Below, piece by piece: positions 29,074 to 37,266 of a stretch of DNA of 38,153 nucleotides. The notes beneath the pieces are model-generated. The model ran no database searches, was not told where the DNA came from, and was given only the letters and a program-made list of their open reading frames with translations. Source of the DNA: DASZYF01 sp035545535. Its GTDB lineage: Bacteria; Actinomycetota; Actinomycetes; Mycobacteriales; CAJCIY01. The position numbers were made by a program, and so were the translations under genes. The stretch lies in assembly GCA_035545535.1 (NCBI GenBank), contig DASZYF010000110.1, positions 1 through 38,153 on the forward strand. Direction: 5' to 3'. Position 1 is the first letter of the stretch; each line of letters opens with the position of its first letter.

Positions 29074-29403
29074 GTGTACGCGATCGTCCGCAGCGGCGGC
29101 AAGCAGCACAAGGTCGCCGTCGGCGACGTGCTCACCGTCGAGAAGCTCGCCGGTGAGGCCGGCGCCTCGGTCTCGCTGCCCGTCGTCCTGCTCGTCGACG
29201 GTGACGCCGTCACCACCGAGGCGGCCGCACTCGCCCAGGCGAGCGTGACCGCGGAGGTCGTCGGTCCGGCCAAGGGCCCGAAGATCCGGATGATCCACTA
29301 CAAGAACAAGTCCGGCTACAAGCGCCGTCAGGGCCACCGCCAGCACCTCACGACGCTGCGCATCACCGGCATCTCCGCCTCACCGAACACGTCAGGAGCC
29401 TGA
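29074..29403 (+). CDS. rplU: 50S ribosomal protein L21
   Basis: Large-subunit protein that binds 23S rRNA. I chose the second of two adjacent GTGs (29074), since GGAG at 29064-29067 then has a 6-nt spacing and the product begins with the canonical M-YAIVRSGGKQHKV. The product is 109 aa. The C-terminal region KIRMIHYKNKSGYKRRQGHRQ is the usual L21 rRNA-binding tail. First gene of the rplU-rpmA-obg operon, with its own promoter at 28986. Confidence 0.97.
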   Translation: MYAIVRSGGKQHKVAVGDVLTVEKLAGEAGASVSLPVVLLVDGDAVTTEAAALAQASVTAEVVGPAKGPKIRMIHYKNKSGYKRRQGHRQHLTTLRITGISASPNTSGA

Positions 29404-29409
29404 GCCCCG

Positions 29410-29688
29410 ATGGCACACAAGAAGGGCGCGTCCAGCTCCCGCAACGGTCGTGACTCCGCCGCTCAGCGGCTGGGGGTCAAGCGCTTCGGCGGCCAGGTCG
29501 TCAAGGCGGGCGAGATCCTCGTCCGCCAGCGCGGCACGCACTTCCACCCCGGCGCGCAGGTCGGCCGCGGTGGGGACGACACCCTGTTCGCGCTCGCTGC
29601 CGGTGCCGTGGAGTTCGGCACCCGTGGCCGTCGCCGCGTGGTGAACATCGTCCCCGTCCCGGACAGCTCAGCCACTGCCGGCGTCTAG
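29410..29688 (+). CDS. rpmA: 50S ribosomal protein L27
   Basis: L27 lies at the peptidyl transferase centre, its N-terminus reaching the P-site tRNA. The product is 92 aa and starts MAHKKGASSSRNGRDS directly, without the cleavable N-terminal extension found in Firmicutes. The conserved GRDS, RLGVKRFGGQ and RQRGTHFHPG segments are all present. It starts 6 nt after the rplU stop. Confidence 0.98.
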   Translation: MAHKKGASSSRNGRDSAAQRLGVKRFGGQVVKAGEILVRQRGTHFHPGAQVGRGGDDTLFALAAGAVEFGTRGRRRVVNIVPVPDSSATAGV

Positions 29689-29693
29689 CACCC

Positions 29694-29710
29694 GGACGCG
29701 GTGAGCGTCC
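29694..29710 (+). promoter_or_regulatory. hairpin in front of the obg start codon
   Basis: GGACGC (29694-29699) and GCGTCC (29705-29710) form a perfect 6-bp stem that ends one base before the obg ATG at 29712. The 5-nt loop GGTGA is the only purine-rich stretch at Shine-Dalgarno distance. The site could be shown in the loop or blocked by the stem. Confidence 0.5.
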
Positions 29711-29711
29711 G

Positions 29712-31205
29712 ATGGCCCAGTACATCGACCGTGTGGTCCTGCACGTCTCCGCCGGCAACGGCGGCAACGGCTGCGCGTCCATCCACCGCGAGAAGTTCAA
29801 GCCGCTCGGCGGCCCGGACGGTGGCAACGGCGGCCGGGGCGGCGACGTCCGCCTCGTCGTCGATCCCAACGTCTCGACGCTGCTCGACTTCCACTACCGC
29901 CCGCACGCCAAGGCGACCAGCGGCCAACCCGGTCAGGGCTCGCACAAGAACGGTGGCGACGGCGACGACCTGATCCTGCGCGTCCCCGACGGCACCGTCG
30001 TCATCGGCGACGACGGCGAGCAGCTCGCCGACCTCATCGGCGACGGCACCACGTTCGTCGTGGCGCAGGGCGGCAAGGGCGGCCTCGGCAACGCCGCACT
30101 GGTCGGCCCGCGTCGCAAGGCCCCTGGCTTCGCGCTGCTCGGCGAGCCCGGCGAGGTGCGTGACGTGACGCTCGAGCTGAAGAGCGTCGCCGACGTCGCG
30201 CTCGTCGGGTTCCCGAGCGCCGGCAAGTCGAGCCTCATCAGCGTCGTGTCCGCGGCGAAGCCGAAGGTCGCGGACTACCCGTTCACCACGCTGCGCCCGC
30301 ACCTCGGCGTGGTCGACAGCGACACCGGTCCGTTCACCATCGCCGACGTCCCCGGGCTCATCCCCGGTGCCAGCAGCGGCAAGGGGCTGGGCCTCGAGTT
30401 CCTGCGCCACATCGAGCGCTGCGCGGTGCTCGTGCACGTGCTCGACTGCGCGACGCTCGAGCCCGGCCGCGACCCGATCTCCGACCTCGACGTCATCGAG
30501 GCCGAGCTCGCCGCGTACGGCGGGCTCGAGGACAAGCCTCGGCTCGTCGTGCTCAACAAGGTCGACGTGCCCGACGCGAAGGACCTGGCCGACCTCGTCA
30601 CCCCGGACCTCGAGGCGCGCGGGCTCACCGTGTTCGCGATCTCGACGATCACGCGCAGCGGCCTCACCCCGATGCTGCGCCACCTCGGCTCCGTCGTGCG
30701 CCAGGTCCGCGCCGAGCGCCCGCCGGCCGCGCCTCCGCGCATCGTGCTCCGGCCGAAGGCGGTGGGGGAGAAGGAGTTCGAGGTCGTCGACCTCGGCGAC
30801 CAGGCCTACGAGGTCAAGGGCGCCAAGCCGTTGCGTTGGGTCCGGCAGACCGACTTCAGCAACGACGAGGCCATCGGCTTCCTCGCGGACCGGTTGGCCA
30901 AGCTCGGCGTCGAGGACGAGCTCGCGAAGCACGGTGCGTTCGCCGGCGCCGAGGTGACCATCGGCCCGGTCACCTTCGACTGGGAGCCGACGCTCGGCGC
31001 CATCACCGCCGGCGCCCCGCGCGGCACGGACGTCCGCATCGACGACAGCGTGCGGCTCACCCGCGCCGAACGCGACCAGCGCTACGCCGAGCGCCACGAC
31101 CTCGACGGCTTCGACGCCCTCGATGACGACGCCCTCGATCACGACGCTGTCGGCGACGCGGCCGACGGGGACTTCGACGACGAGGTCTTCGATGACGAGG
31201 ACTGA
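29712..31205 (+). CDS. obgE: Obg-family GTPase
   Basis: Essential GTPase in 50S assembly and stress control. The product is 497 aa. The Gly-rich Obg fold spans about 1-160 (GNGGNGCASIHREKF, GGNGGRGGDV). The G domain starts with G1 GFPSAGKS at 166-173, then the DVPGLIPGAS G3 region and NKVD as G4. The C-terminal OCT domain (about 350-435) is present, as in Gram-positive and actinobacterial Obg. The final 40 residues are acidic (YAERHDLDGFDALDDD onward). It shares the operon with rplU and rpmA and overlaps proB by 14 nt. Confidence 0.97.
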   Translation: MAQYIDRVVLHVSAGNGGNGCASIHREKFKPLGGPDGGNGGRGGDVRLVVDPNVSTLLDFHYRPHAKATSGQPGQGSHKNGGDGDDLILRVPDGTVVIGDDGEQLADLIGDGTTFVVAQGGKGGLGNAALVGPRRKAPGFALLGEPGEVRDVTLELKSVADVALVGFPSAGKSSLISVVSAAKPKVADYPFTTLRPHLGVVDSDTGPFTIADVPGLIPGASSGKGLGLEFLRHIERCAVLVHVLDCATLEPGRDPISDLDVIEAELAAYGGLEDKPRLVVLNKVDVPDAKDLADLVTPDLEARGLTVFAISTITRSGLTPMLRHLGSVVRQVRAERPPAAPPRIVLRPKAVGEKEFEVVDLGDQAYEVKGAKPLRWVRQTDFSNDEAIGFLADRLAKLGVEDELAKHGAFAGAEVTIGPVTFDWEPTLGAITAGAPRGTDVRIDDSVRLTRAERDQRYAERHDLDGFDALDDDALDHDAVGDAADGDFDDEVFDDED

Positions 31206-32307
31206 CGTCCGCGGCGCCAAGCGCGTGGTGCTCAAGGTCGGCTCGTCCTCCCTCACGGCCGGCGGCGTCGGTCTGGACGCGACGCGCATCGAGGAGCTCG
31301 CCGAAGCGGTCGCGCAGCGCCGGGCCGCGGGCGCGCAGGTGGTCGTCGTCAGCAGCGGTGCCATCGCGGCCGGCATCGGCCCGCTCGGCCTCGCGCGCCG
31401 CCCGCGCGACCTCGCGACGCAGCAGGCCGCGGCGAGCGTCGGCCAGCTGCTGCTCGTCGAGGCCTACGCGGCCGCGTTCGCGCGGCGCGACCTCACCGTC
31501 GGCCAGGTGCTGCTCACCTCCGACGACGTCACGCGTCGCGTGCACTACCGGAACGCGCGCACCACGCTCGAGCGGCTGCTCGACCTCGGCGTCGTGCCCA
31601 TCGTCAACGAGAACGACGCGGTCGCCACCGACGAGATCCGCATGGGCGACAACGACCGGCTCGCCGCCCTGGTGGCCCACCTCGTCACGGCCGACGCGCT
31701 CGTGGTGCTCTCCGACGTCGACGGCGTCTACGACGGCGATCCCCGCACGTCCCCCACCGCCCGGCTGGTCACCGAGGTGCGCACCGCCGCCGACCTCGCC
31801 GGGCTCGGGCTCGGCGGTGTGGGCTCGGGCGTCGGCAGCGGCGGCATGGCCAGCAAGGTCGAGGCGGCCCGGCTGGCCGCCGGCGCCGGGGTGCACGTGG
31901 TCATCGGCCCCGCCGACCGGGCGGCCGAGGTGCTGGCCGGTGACGTCGTCGGCACCCACTTCCACCCCACCGGCGCCCGCATCACCTCGCGCCTGCTGTG
32001 GCTCGCCCACGCCACCCGCCCGCACGGCCGGCTGCTGCTCGACGCCGGCGCCGTCGCCGCGGTCGTCGAACGCCGGCTCTCCCTGCTCCCGGTCGGCGTG
32101 ACGGCGGTGGAGGGGGACTTCGTCGCGGGCGACCCGGTGGAGCTGGTCGACGCCGCCAGCGGCGGCGTCATCGGCCGCGGCATCGTCCAGTACGACGCAT
32201 CCGAGCTGCCGGCGCTGCTCGGACGCTCCACGAAGGACCTGGCCGCCGAGCGCGGACCCGCCTACGAGCGGGAGGTCGTGCACCGCGACGACCTGGTCGT
32301 CCAGTAG
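31192..32307 (+). CDS. proB: glutamate 5-kinase
   Basis: First step of proline synthesis: phosphorylates glutamate with ATP. The product is 371 aa from the ATG at 31192, inside the end of obgE (14-nt overlap), with GAGG 6 nt upstream. The amino-acid kinase domain shows VLKVGSSSLTAGG, VVVSSGAIAAGIGPLG, the NENDAV loop and the GVGSGVGSGGMASKVEAA phosphate-binding segment. A C-terminal PUA domain (about 280-371) is present, as in E. coli ProB. Its partner proA is not adjacent but lies 1.2 kb downstream, behind an unrelated gene. Confidence 0.97.
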   Translation: MTRTDVRGAKRVVLKVGSSSLTAGGVGLDATRIEELAEAVAQRRAAGAQVVVVSSGAIAAGIGPLGLARRPRDLATQQAAASVGQLLLVEAYAAAFARRDLTVGQVLLTSDDVTRRVHYRNARTTLERLLDLGVVPIVNENDAVATDEIRMGDNDRLAALVAHLVTADALVVLSDVDGVYDGDPRTSPTARLVTEVRTAADLAGLGLGGVGSGVGSGGMASKVEAARLAAGAGVHVVIGPADRAAEVLAGDVVGTHFHPTGARITSRLLWLAHATRPHGRLLLDAGAVAAVVERRLSLLPVGVTAVEGDFVAGDPVELVDAASGGVIGRGIVQYDASELPALLGRSTKDLAAERGPAYEREVVHRDDLVVQ

Positions 32308-32351
32308 GGCGGACCGGCACGAGGCAGGAGAACCGGGCGTTCACGGCGAAC

Positions 32352-32365
32352 GTGACATGGGTCAC
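32352..32365. promoter_or_regulatory. CRP/GlxR-type palindrome, site 1
   Basis: GTGACATGGGTCAC fits GTGA-N6-TCAC, the core of the CRP and actinobacterial GlxR/Crp operator. It directly abuts the upstream edge of the TACGAT -10 hexamer. Confidence 0.6.
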
Positions 32366-32371
32366 TACGAT
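32366..32371 (+). promoter_or_regulatory. -10 element of the 32404 gene
   Basis: TACGAT lies exactly between the two GTGA-N6-TCAC palindromes and 32 nt before the proposed TTG start. A -35 element is not clear. Confidence 0.45.
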
Positions 32372-32385
32372 GTGATGCAGGTCAC
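32372..32385. promoter_or_regulatory. CRP/GlxR-type palindrome, site 2
   Basis: GTGATGCAGGTCAC, again GTGA-N6-TCAC, 20 bp (about two helical turns) from site 1 and covering the expected transcription start. A protein bound here would block RNA polymerase, so repression is the simplest reading. Confidence 0.6.
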
Positions 32386-32403
32386 GTCCCGGAGGTGCTT
32401 CTC

Positions 32404-33471
32404 TTGCGTCGTCTGCGCGCACTCCCGCTGATCGCCGTCGCGGCCACGGCCCTGGCGCTCCTGCTGCCCGCGGGCAGCGCATCGGCGGCCGCGAACACGT
32501 CGGGGCTCCGGCTCACCGGGCTCAACAGCTTCGTCGACCCCTCCACCGGCGCGTTCCACATCGACGGCGAGATCGTGAACACCGGCGCTCCGGTCGACTC
32601 GGTGGCGGCGGTGCTCAACCTGGTCAACGCGGAGGGCAAGGTCATCGCGCAGGAGACGGCCTACGCCTCGATCCAGGTGCTGCTGCACGGCGGCCGGTCC
32701 GGGTTCGACGACCAGATGTCCGCTCGCCCCTTCGGGCTCGACCACATCGCGCTGTCGCACTTCCTCGCCCAGCCGCACCTCGTCACGCCGAGCCGCGGCC
32801 TCACGGTGACGGTGACCAGCGTGAACCGCAGCCCGACGCTCACCGACCCGCAGCTGATGACCGGCACCGTGCGCAACGACGAGCCGTACATCGTGCAGCT
32901 CGTGAAGCTCGTCATCACCTTCTACAAGGCCAACGGTGACGTCGCGTGGGTGGCCAACACGCTGTCCGCGGTGCAGGACCCGAACTTCCAGCCGAAGCAG
33001 ACGCTGTCGTGGTCGGTGCCGTCGCACGAGGGGTACCCCGACTGGTCCACGTACTCCATCGCGTACAGCGCGAACGAGAACGGCGCCCCGCTGGTCGCGC
33101 CGATCCACCTCATCACGCTGCCCGCGGTGAAGCCGGTCGTGGTGCTCGGCGCGACGCTGTCGAACCTCGGCCACACCCCGGTCAGCGGGCAGCTGCCGAA
33201 CACCAAGTACGTGCCGAAGCTGCCGGCGGACTACGGCCAGACCGCGGCCGCGGCTCCGCAGATCACCAAGCCGCCGACCACGGCGCAGCAGTCGCTGTCG
33301 GGATCGTCCTACATCGGGCCGAACGACGGCAGCAACGGTGTGGCACCCATCGACTTCCCGATCCTGCGCACGGCCCGCGACCTGCTCTTCGCGCTCATCG
33401 CACTGGTCCTCGCCTACATGCTGGTGCGCGCCGTGATGCGCCGGCAGCGTCGCAACGCCCGCCCCGCCTGA
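32404..33471 (+). CDS. secreted protein with C-terminal membrane anchor, function unknown
   Basis: I chose the TTG at 32404, with GGAGG (32391-32395) 8 nt upstream. The GTG at 32395 overlaps that site and is unlikely. The 355-aa product has a signal peptide (LRALPLIAVAATALALLLPAG, then SASAAA). A beta-rich region begins at about 30, where DGEIVNTGAPVDSVAAVLNL resembles the start of an FxLYD domain. A second similar strand region follows (TGTVRNDEPYIVQLVKLVIT), so two such domains are likely. A Pro/Gln/Ser linker leads to a C-terminal TM (LLFALIALVLAYMLVRAV) and a basic tail (MRRQRRNARPA). The protein is therefore displayed outside and held by its C-terminus. It separates proB and proA and has its own CRP-like controlled promoter. 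Confidence 0.7.
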   Translation: MRRLRALPLIAVAATALALLLPAGSASAAANTSGLRLTGLNSFVDPSTGAFHIDGEIVNTGAPVDSVAAVLNLVNAEGKVIAQETAYASIQVLLHGGRSGFDDQMSARPFGLDHIALSHFLAQPHLVTPSRGLTVTVTSVNRSPTLTDPQLMTGTVRNDEPYIVQLVKLVITFYKANGDVAWVANTLSAVQDPNFQPKQTLSWSVPSHEGYPDWSTYSIAYSANENGAPLVAPIHLITLPAVKPVVVLGATLSNLGHTPVSGQLPNTKYVPKLPADYGQTAAAAPQITKPPTTAQQSLSGSSYIGPNDGSNGVAPIDFPILRTARDLLFALIALVLAYMLVRAVMRRQRRNARPA

Positions 33472-33491
33472 GACGCCGTCACCGCCGTCCG

Positions 33492-33497
33492 TAGCCT
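33492..33497 (+). promoter_or_regulatory. proA -10 element, leaderless start
   Basis: TAGCCT ends 6 nt before the proA GTG at 33504, without a Shine-Dalgarno. Same sequence and spacing as at clpP1. Confidence 0.55.
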
Positions 33498-33503
33498 GGT
33501 GAC

Positions 33504-34751
33504 GTGAACGACGTCATCGCGCTGGCCGAGCGCGGCCGGGTCGCGGCCCGGGCGCTCGCCACCCTCCACCGCGCGGCGAAGGACGCCGCGCTCGAGGCGG
33601 CCGCCGCCGCGCTCGGCGACCACGAGGCCGACATCCTCGCGGCGAACGTCCGCGACATCGACGCGGGCCGCGCGGCGGGCATGACCGACGCGCTGCTCGA
33701 CCGGCTCACGCTCACCCCGCAGCGCATCGCCGGCTGCGCGTCCGGTCTGCGCCAGGTGGCATCCCTTCCCGACCCGGTCGGCGACGTCGTGCGCGGAGCG
33801 ACGCTGCCCAACGGTCTGCAGATGCGCCAGGTGCGGGTGCCGTTCGGCGTGGTCGGCATGGTCTACGAGGCCCGCCCCAACGTGACCGTCGACGCCGCCG
33901 GCCTCGGTCTCAAGAGCGGCAACGCCGTCCTGCTCCGCGGCTCGTCCAGCGCCGCGGAGACGAACAAGGCCATCGTCGCCGTGCTCCGTGACGCGGTCGC
34001 GAGCACGGGCGTCCCGGCCGACGCGATCCAGCTCGTCCCCGCAGACTCGCGCGACACCGTGAAGCAGCTGCTGCAGGCGCGCGGCCACGTCGACCTCGTC
34101 ATCCCGCGCGGCGGGGCCGACCTCATCCGCACGGTCGTGCAGGAGTCGCTCGTCCCGGTCATCGAGACCGGTGTCGGCGTCTGCCACCTGTACGTCGATG
34201 CGGACGCCGACCTCGACATGGCGGTCGCGCTCACGCTGGACGGCAAGGTGTCGCGCCCGAGCGTGTGCAACGCGCTCGAGACGCTGCTCGTGCATCGCGA
34301 CGTCGCCGACGTGTTCGTGCCGAAGGTGCTCGCCGCGCTGCAGGAGAAGGGCGTCACCGTGCACGGCGACGACGCCGTGGTGCAGCGCGATGGGACGGTC
34401 GTCGCCGCGACTGACGACGACTGGGCCGCCGAGTACCTCTCGCTCGACCTCGCGATGCGGGTGGTCGACTCCTACGACGAAGCGGTCGCGCACGTGCGGC
34501 GCTGGTCGAGCGGCCACACCGAGGCGGTCTGCACGCGCTCGCTCGAGACCGCGAACCGCTGGGTCGCGGACATCGACGCCGCCGCGGTGATGGTGAACGC
34601 GAGCACGCGGTTCACCGACGGCGAGATGTTCGGCTTCGGTGCCGAGATCGGCATCTCCACGCAGAAGCTGCACGCTCGCGGCCCGATGGGCCTGCCCGAG
34701 CTCACCACGACGAAGTTCGTCGTCACCGGCGACGGTCAGGTGCGCGGCTAG
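33504..34751 (+). CDS. proA: glutamate-5-semialdehyde dehydrogenase (gamma-glutamyl phosphate reductase)
   Basis: Second step of proline synthesis: NADPH-dependent reduction of gamma-glutamyl phosphate made by ProB. The product is 415 aa, the normal length. Aldehyde-dehydrogenase fold motifs are clear: VPFGVVGMVYEARPNVT, the LKSGNAVLLRGSSSA nucleotide-binding segment, VIPRGG, the catalytic cysteine C255 in SVCNALET, and the C-terminal GFGAEIGISTQKLHARGPMG. The GTG start follows a -10-like hexamer at leaderless distance, so proA is probably transcribed independently of proB. Confidence 0.97.
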   Translation: MNDVIALAERGRVAARALATLHRAAKDAALEAAAAALGDHEADILAANVRDIDAGRAAGMTDALLDRLTLTPQRIAGCASGLRQVASLPDPVGDVVRGATLPNGLQMRQVRVPFGVVGMVYEARPNVTVDAAGLGLKSGNAVLLRGSSSAAETNKAIVAVLRDAVASTGVPADAIQLVPADSRDTVKQLLQARGHVDLVIPRGGADLIRTVVQESLVPVIETGVGVCHLYVDADADLDMAVALTLDGKVSRPSVCNALETLLVHRDVADVFVPKVLAALQEKGVTVHGDDAVVQRDGTVVAATDDDWAAEYLSLDLAMRVVDSYDEAVAHVRRWSSGHTEAVCTRSLETANRWVADIDAAAVMVNASTRFTDGEMFGFGAEIGISTQKLHARGPMGLPELTTTKFVVTGDGQVRG

Positions 34752-34762
34752 ACCCACCCTTC

Positions 34763-34785
34763 GACGGAAGCGGCTTCACTCCGTC
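34763..34785. terminator. possible terminator after proA
   Basis: GACGGA (34763-34768) and TCCGTC (34780-34785) form a 6-bp stem with an 11-nt loop, 12 nt after the proA stop. An overlapping GAAGC/GCTTC pairing is an alternative fold. No U tract. Confidence 0.35.
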
Positions 34786-34837
34786 TGAGAGCATGGTTCT
34801 CTCGCCCGTCGGACCGGGCCCGCGAGGAAGGTCGTCG

Positions 34838-35716
34838 ATGCAGGATCAGCCGCAGTTCGAGTCGGTCGAGGACGTCACCAAGCGCCTCGAGGCCGCGGGT
34901 TACCTCACCGACGACGCCATCGCCACCACCGTGTTCCTAGCCGATCGGCTGGGCAAGCCGCTGCTCATCGAGGGGCCGGCCGGCGTCGGCAAGACCGAGC
35001 TCGCCAAGGCGGTCGCCTCCGCGATGTCGGGTGACCTCGTCCGCCTCCAGTGCTACGAGGGTCTCGACGAGGCCCGCGCGCTGTACGAGTGGAACTACAA
35101 GAAGCAGCTCCTCCGCATCCAGGCCGCGTCGTCGGACGCGAAGTGGGAAGAGACCCACGACGACATCTTCAGCGAGGAGTTCCTCCTCACCCGGCCGCTG
35201 CTGTCCGCGATCCGCCGGGACGAGCCGACGGTCCTGCTCATCGACGAGACCGACAAGGCCGACGTCGAGGTCGAGGGCCTGCTGCTCGAGGTGCTGTCCG
35301 ACTTTCAGGTGACCATCCCGGAGCTCGGCACCATCCACGCCACCCGCCGGCCGTTCGTCGTGCTGACCAGCAACGCGACCCGCGAGCTGTCCGAGGCGCT
35401 CAAGCGCCGCTGCCTCTACCTGCACCTCGACTACCCGAGCGCCGAGCGCGAGACCGCGATCGTGCTCGCCCGCGTGCCCGAGGTCGGCGAGGCCCTGGCC
35501 GAGCAGGTGGTGCGCACCGTGCGCGCGCTGCGCGCGCTCGAGCTGAAGAAGGCGCCGAGCATCGCGGAGACGCTGGACTGGGCGGAGACGCTCGTCGCGC
35601 TCGGCTTCGACAACCTCGACGAGGCGGCGGTGAAGGGCACGCTCGGCGTGGTGCTCAAGCACGCGGCCGACCACCAGCGCGCGATCAGCTCGCTCAAGCT
35701 CGGCGAGAACAGCTAG
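34838..35716 (+). CDS. MoxR-family AAA+ ATPase
   Basis: A 292-aa AAA+ protein. The ATG at 34838 has GAGGAAGG about 6 nt upstream. Walker A GPAGVGKT is at 46-53, Walker B LLIDETDKAD begins at 133, sensor 1 is the LTSNATRELSEALKRRC segment with the arginine finger region, and the C-terminal lid follows. It belongs to the branch of MoxR ATPases that works with CoxE-like VWA proteins, encoded 17 nt downstream. Such pairs are thought to act as metal-enzyme maturation or remodelling chaperones. No CO dehydrogenase or other client gene is in the window. Confidence 0.92.
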   Translation: MQDQPQFESVEDVTKRLEAAGYLTDDAIATTVFLADRLGKPLLIEGPAGVGKTELAKAVASAMSGDLVRLQCYEGLDEARALYEWNYKKQLLRIQAASSDAKWEETHDDIFSEEFLLTRPLLSAIRRDEPTVLLIDETDKADVEVEGLLLEVLSDFQVTIPELGTIHATRRPFVVLTSNATRELSEALKRRCLYLHLDYPSAERETAIVLARVPEVGEALAEQVVRTVRALRALELKKAPSIAETLDWAETLVALGFDNLDEAAVKGTLGVVLKHAADHQRAISSLKLGENS

Positions 35717-35733
35717 GACCGGGACGACCGGCG

Positions 35734-37194
35734 ATGAGCGCGGGGATCGAAGAGGTGGAGCCGTCGGCTCCGGGTCTCGTGGACCGCCTCGTCATGTTCG
35801 TGCAGGCGTTGCGCCGTGCGGAGGTGCCGGTCTCGACTGCCGAGTCGGTCGACGCGACGCGAGCGATCGGCGTGATCGACCTGCTCGACCGTGAGGGTCT
35901 GCGCGCCACGCTCGCCGCGACGATGTGCAAGCGGCCCGCGTATCGGCAGACGTTCGACGGGCTGTTCGAGCTGTACTTCCCGGCCCGGCTCGGCGACGGC
36001 CTCACGACGTCGGATGACGAGCTCGACTCCCTCGACGCCGAAGGGCTCGGCATCGACCCCGAGGACATCCCGGACGACGTCACCGACGAGGAGATGCGCA
36101 AGCTGCTGCGCGAGGCGTTGCTGCGCGCGCTCCTCGACGGCGACCCCGACCTGATCAAGCGGCTCGCGCGTGAGTCCGTGCGCCGGCTCGGCCGCGTGCA
36201 GGCGCAGCCCGGCCGCCAGACGTGGTTCGCCTACAAGGTGCTGCGCGCCATGAGCCCGGACACGCTCATCGCTGCGTTGCTCGACCTCATGCTGCAGGGC
36301 GCCGAGAAGGGCGGTCTCGCGGAGAAGGTCGCGCGGACCACGATCGCCGAGCGCATCAAGGCTTTCGAGCAGGCCGTCGAGGCCGAGGTGCGCCGGCGCG
36401 TCGCCGAGGAGCGCGGCATCGAGGCGGTCGAGAAGACGGCGGTCAAGCCGCTCGCCGACCAGGTCGACTTCCTGCGCGCGAGCCGGGCGGACCTCGCCGA
36501 GCTGAAGCGCGAGGTCTACCCCCTCGCGCGTCGTCTCGCGACGCGCCTGACCGCCAAGCAACGCCTCGGCCGCACCGGCCGGCTCGACTTCCGCCGCACG
36601 GTCCGCGCGTCGCTCGCGTACGGCGGAGTGCCGCTCGAGACGCACTGGAAGCCGAAGAAGCCGCACAAGCCGGAGCTCGTCGTGCTCTGCGACGTGAGCG
36701 GCTCGGTCTCGTCGTTCGCACACTTCACGCTGCTGCTCACCCATGCGCTGCGTGAGCAGTTCGCGAAGGTGCGCGCGTTCGCGTTCATCGACACCACGGA
36801 CGAGGTGACACGGTTCTTCGGCCCCGAGTCCGACCTCGCCGACGTGATGACGCGCGTGCAGAACGAGGCCGACATCGTGTGGCTCGACGGTCACAGCGAC
36901 TACGGGCACGCGTTCGAGGTGTTCGAGGAGCGCTACCCCGACGCCGTCGGTCCGAAGACCTCGCTGCTGATCCTCGGCGACGCCCGCACCAACCACCGCC
37001 AGCCCGGCACCGACACGTTGCGCCGCGTGTCGCAGATGGCGCGGCACACGTACTGGTTGAACCCGGAGCCCCGGTCGTACTGGGGCGGCGGTGACTCGGC
37101 CACCTGGTCCTACGAGCCCCTGGTCGACGAGATGGTCGAGTGCCGCAACGCGGCCCAGCTGTCGGAGTTCGTGGAGCGCATCCTCCCGCACTGA
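35734..37194 (+). CDS. VWA-domain protein, CoxE-like
   Basis: A 486-aa protein paired with the MoxR ATPase. The N-terminal two-thirds is helical and charged: VMFVQALRRAEVPVSTAESVDA, the start typical of CoxE-like proteins, then an acidic stretch (DDELDSLDAEGLGIDPEDIPDD) and long helices. The C-terminal VWA domain begins near 310 and has an intact metal-ion-dependent adhesion site: D320-V-S322-G-S324 (CDVSGSVSSF), with a later T and GDARTN supplying the remaining ligands. It has no signal peptide or TM, so it is cytoplasmic. VWA proteins of this kind bind the MoxR hexamer and select a client. The client here is unknown. Confidence 0.9.
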   Translation: MSAGIEEVEPSAPGLVDRLVMFVQALRRAEVPVSTAESVDATRAIGVIDLLDREGLRATLAATMCKRPAYRQTFDGLFELYFPARLGDGLTTSDDELDSLDAEGLGIDPEDIPDDVTDEEMRKLLREALLRALLDGDPDLIKRLARESVRRLGRVQAQPGRQTWFAYKVLRAMSPDTLIAALLDLMLQGAEKGGLAEKVARTTIAERIKAFEQAVEAEVRRRVAEERGIEAVEKTAVKPLADQVDFLRASRADLAELKREVYPLARRLATRLTAKQRLGRTGRLDFRRTVRASLAYGGVPLETHWKPKKPHKPELVVLCDVSGSVSSFAHFTLLLTHALREQFAKVRAFAFIDTTDEVTRFFGPESDLADVMTRVQNEADIVWLDGHSDYGHAFEVFEERYPDAVGPKTSLLILGDARTNHRQPGTDTLRRVSQMARHTYWLNPEPRSYWGGGDSATWSYEPLVDEMVECRNAAQLSEFVERILPH

Positions 37195-37207
37195 TCGGTG
37201 GCGTGGG

Positions 37208-37235
37208 CGAACCGGATGGAGGGTCGCGGCGTCAT
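37208..37235 (+). promoter_or_regulatory. ECF-type promoter of the sigma factor gene
   Basis: CGAACC (37208-37213), a 16-nt spacer, and CGTCAT (37230-37235) match the usual ECF promoter pattern (GAAC at -35, CGTC at -10). It lies 32 nt before the sigma factor GTG, suggesting that the sigma factor drives its own gene. Confidence 0.6.
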
Positions 37236-37266
37236 ATCCCCGACGGGCGACTGACGGGGGACTGCC

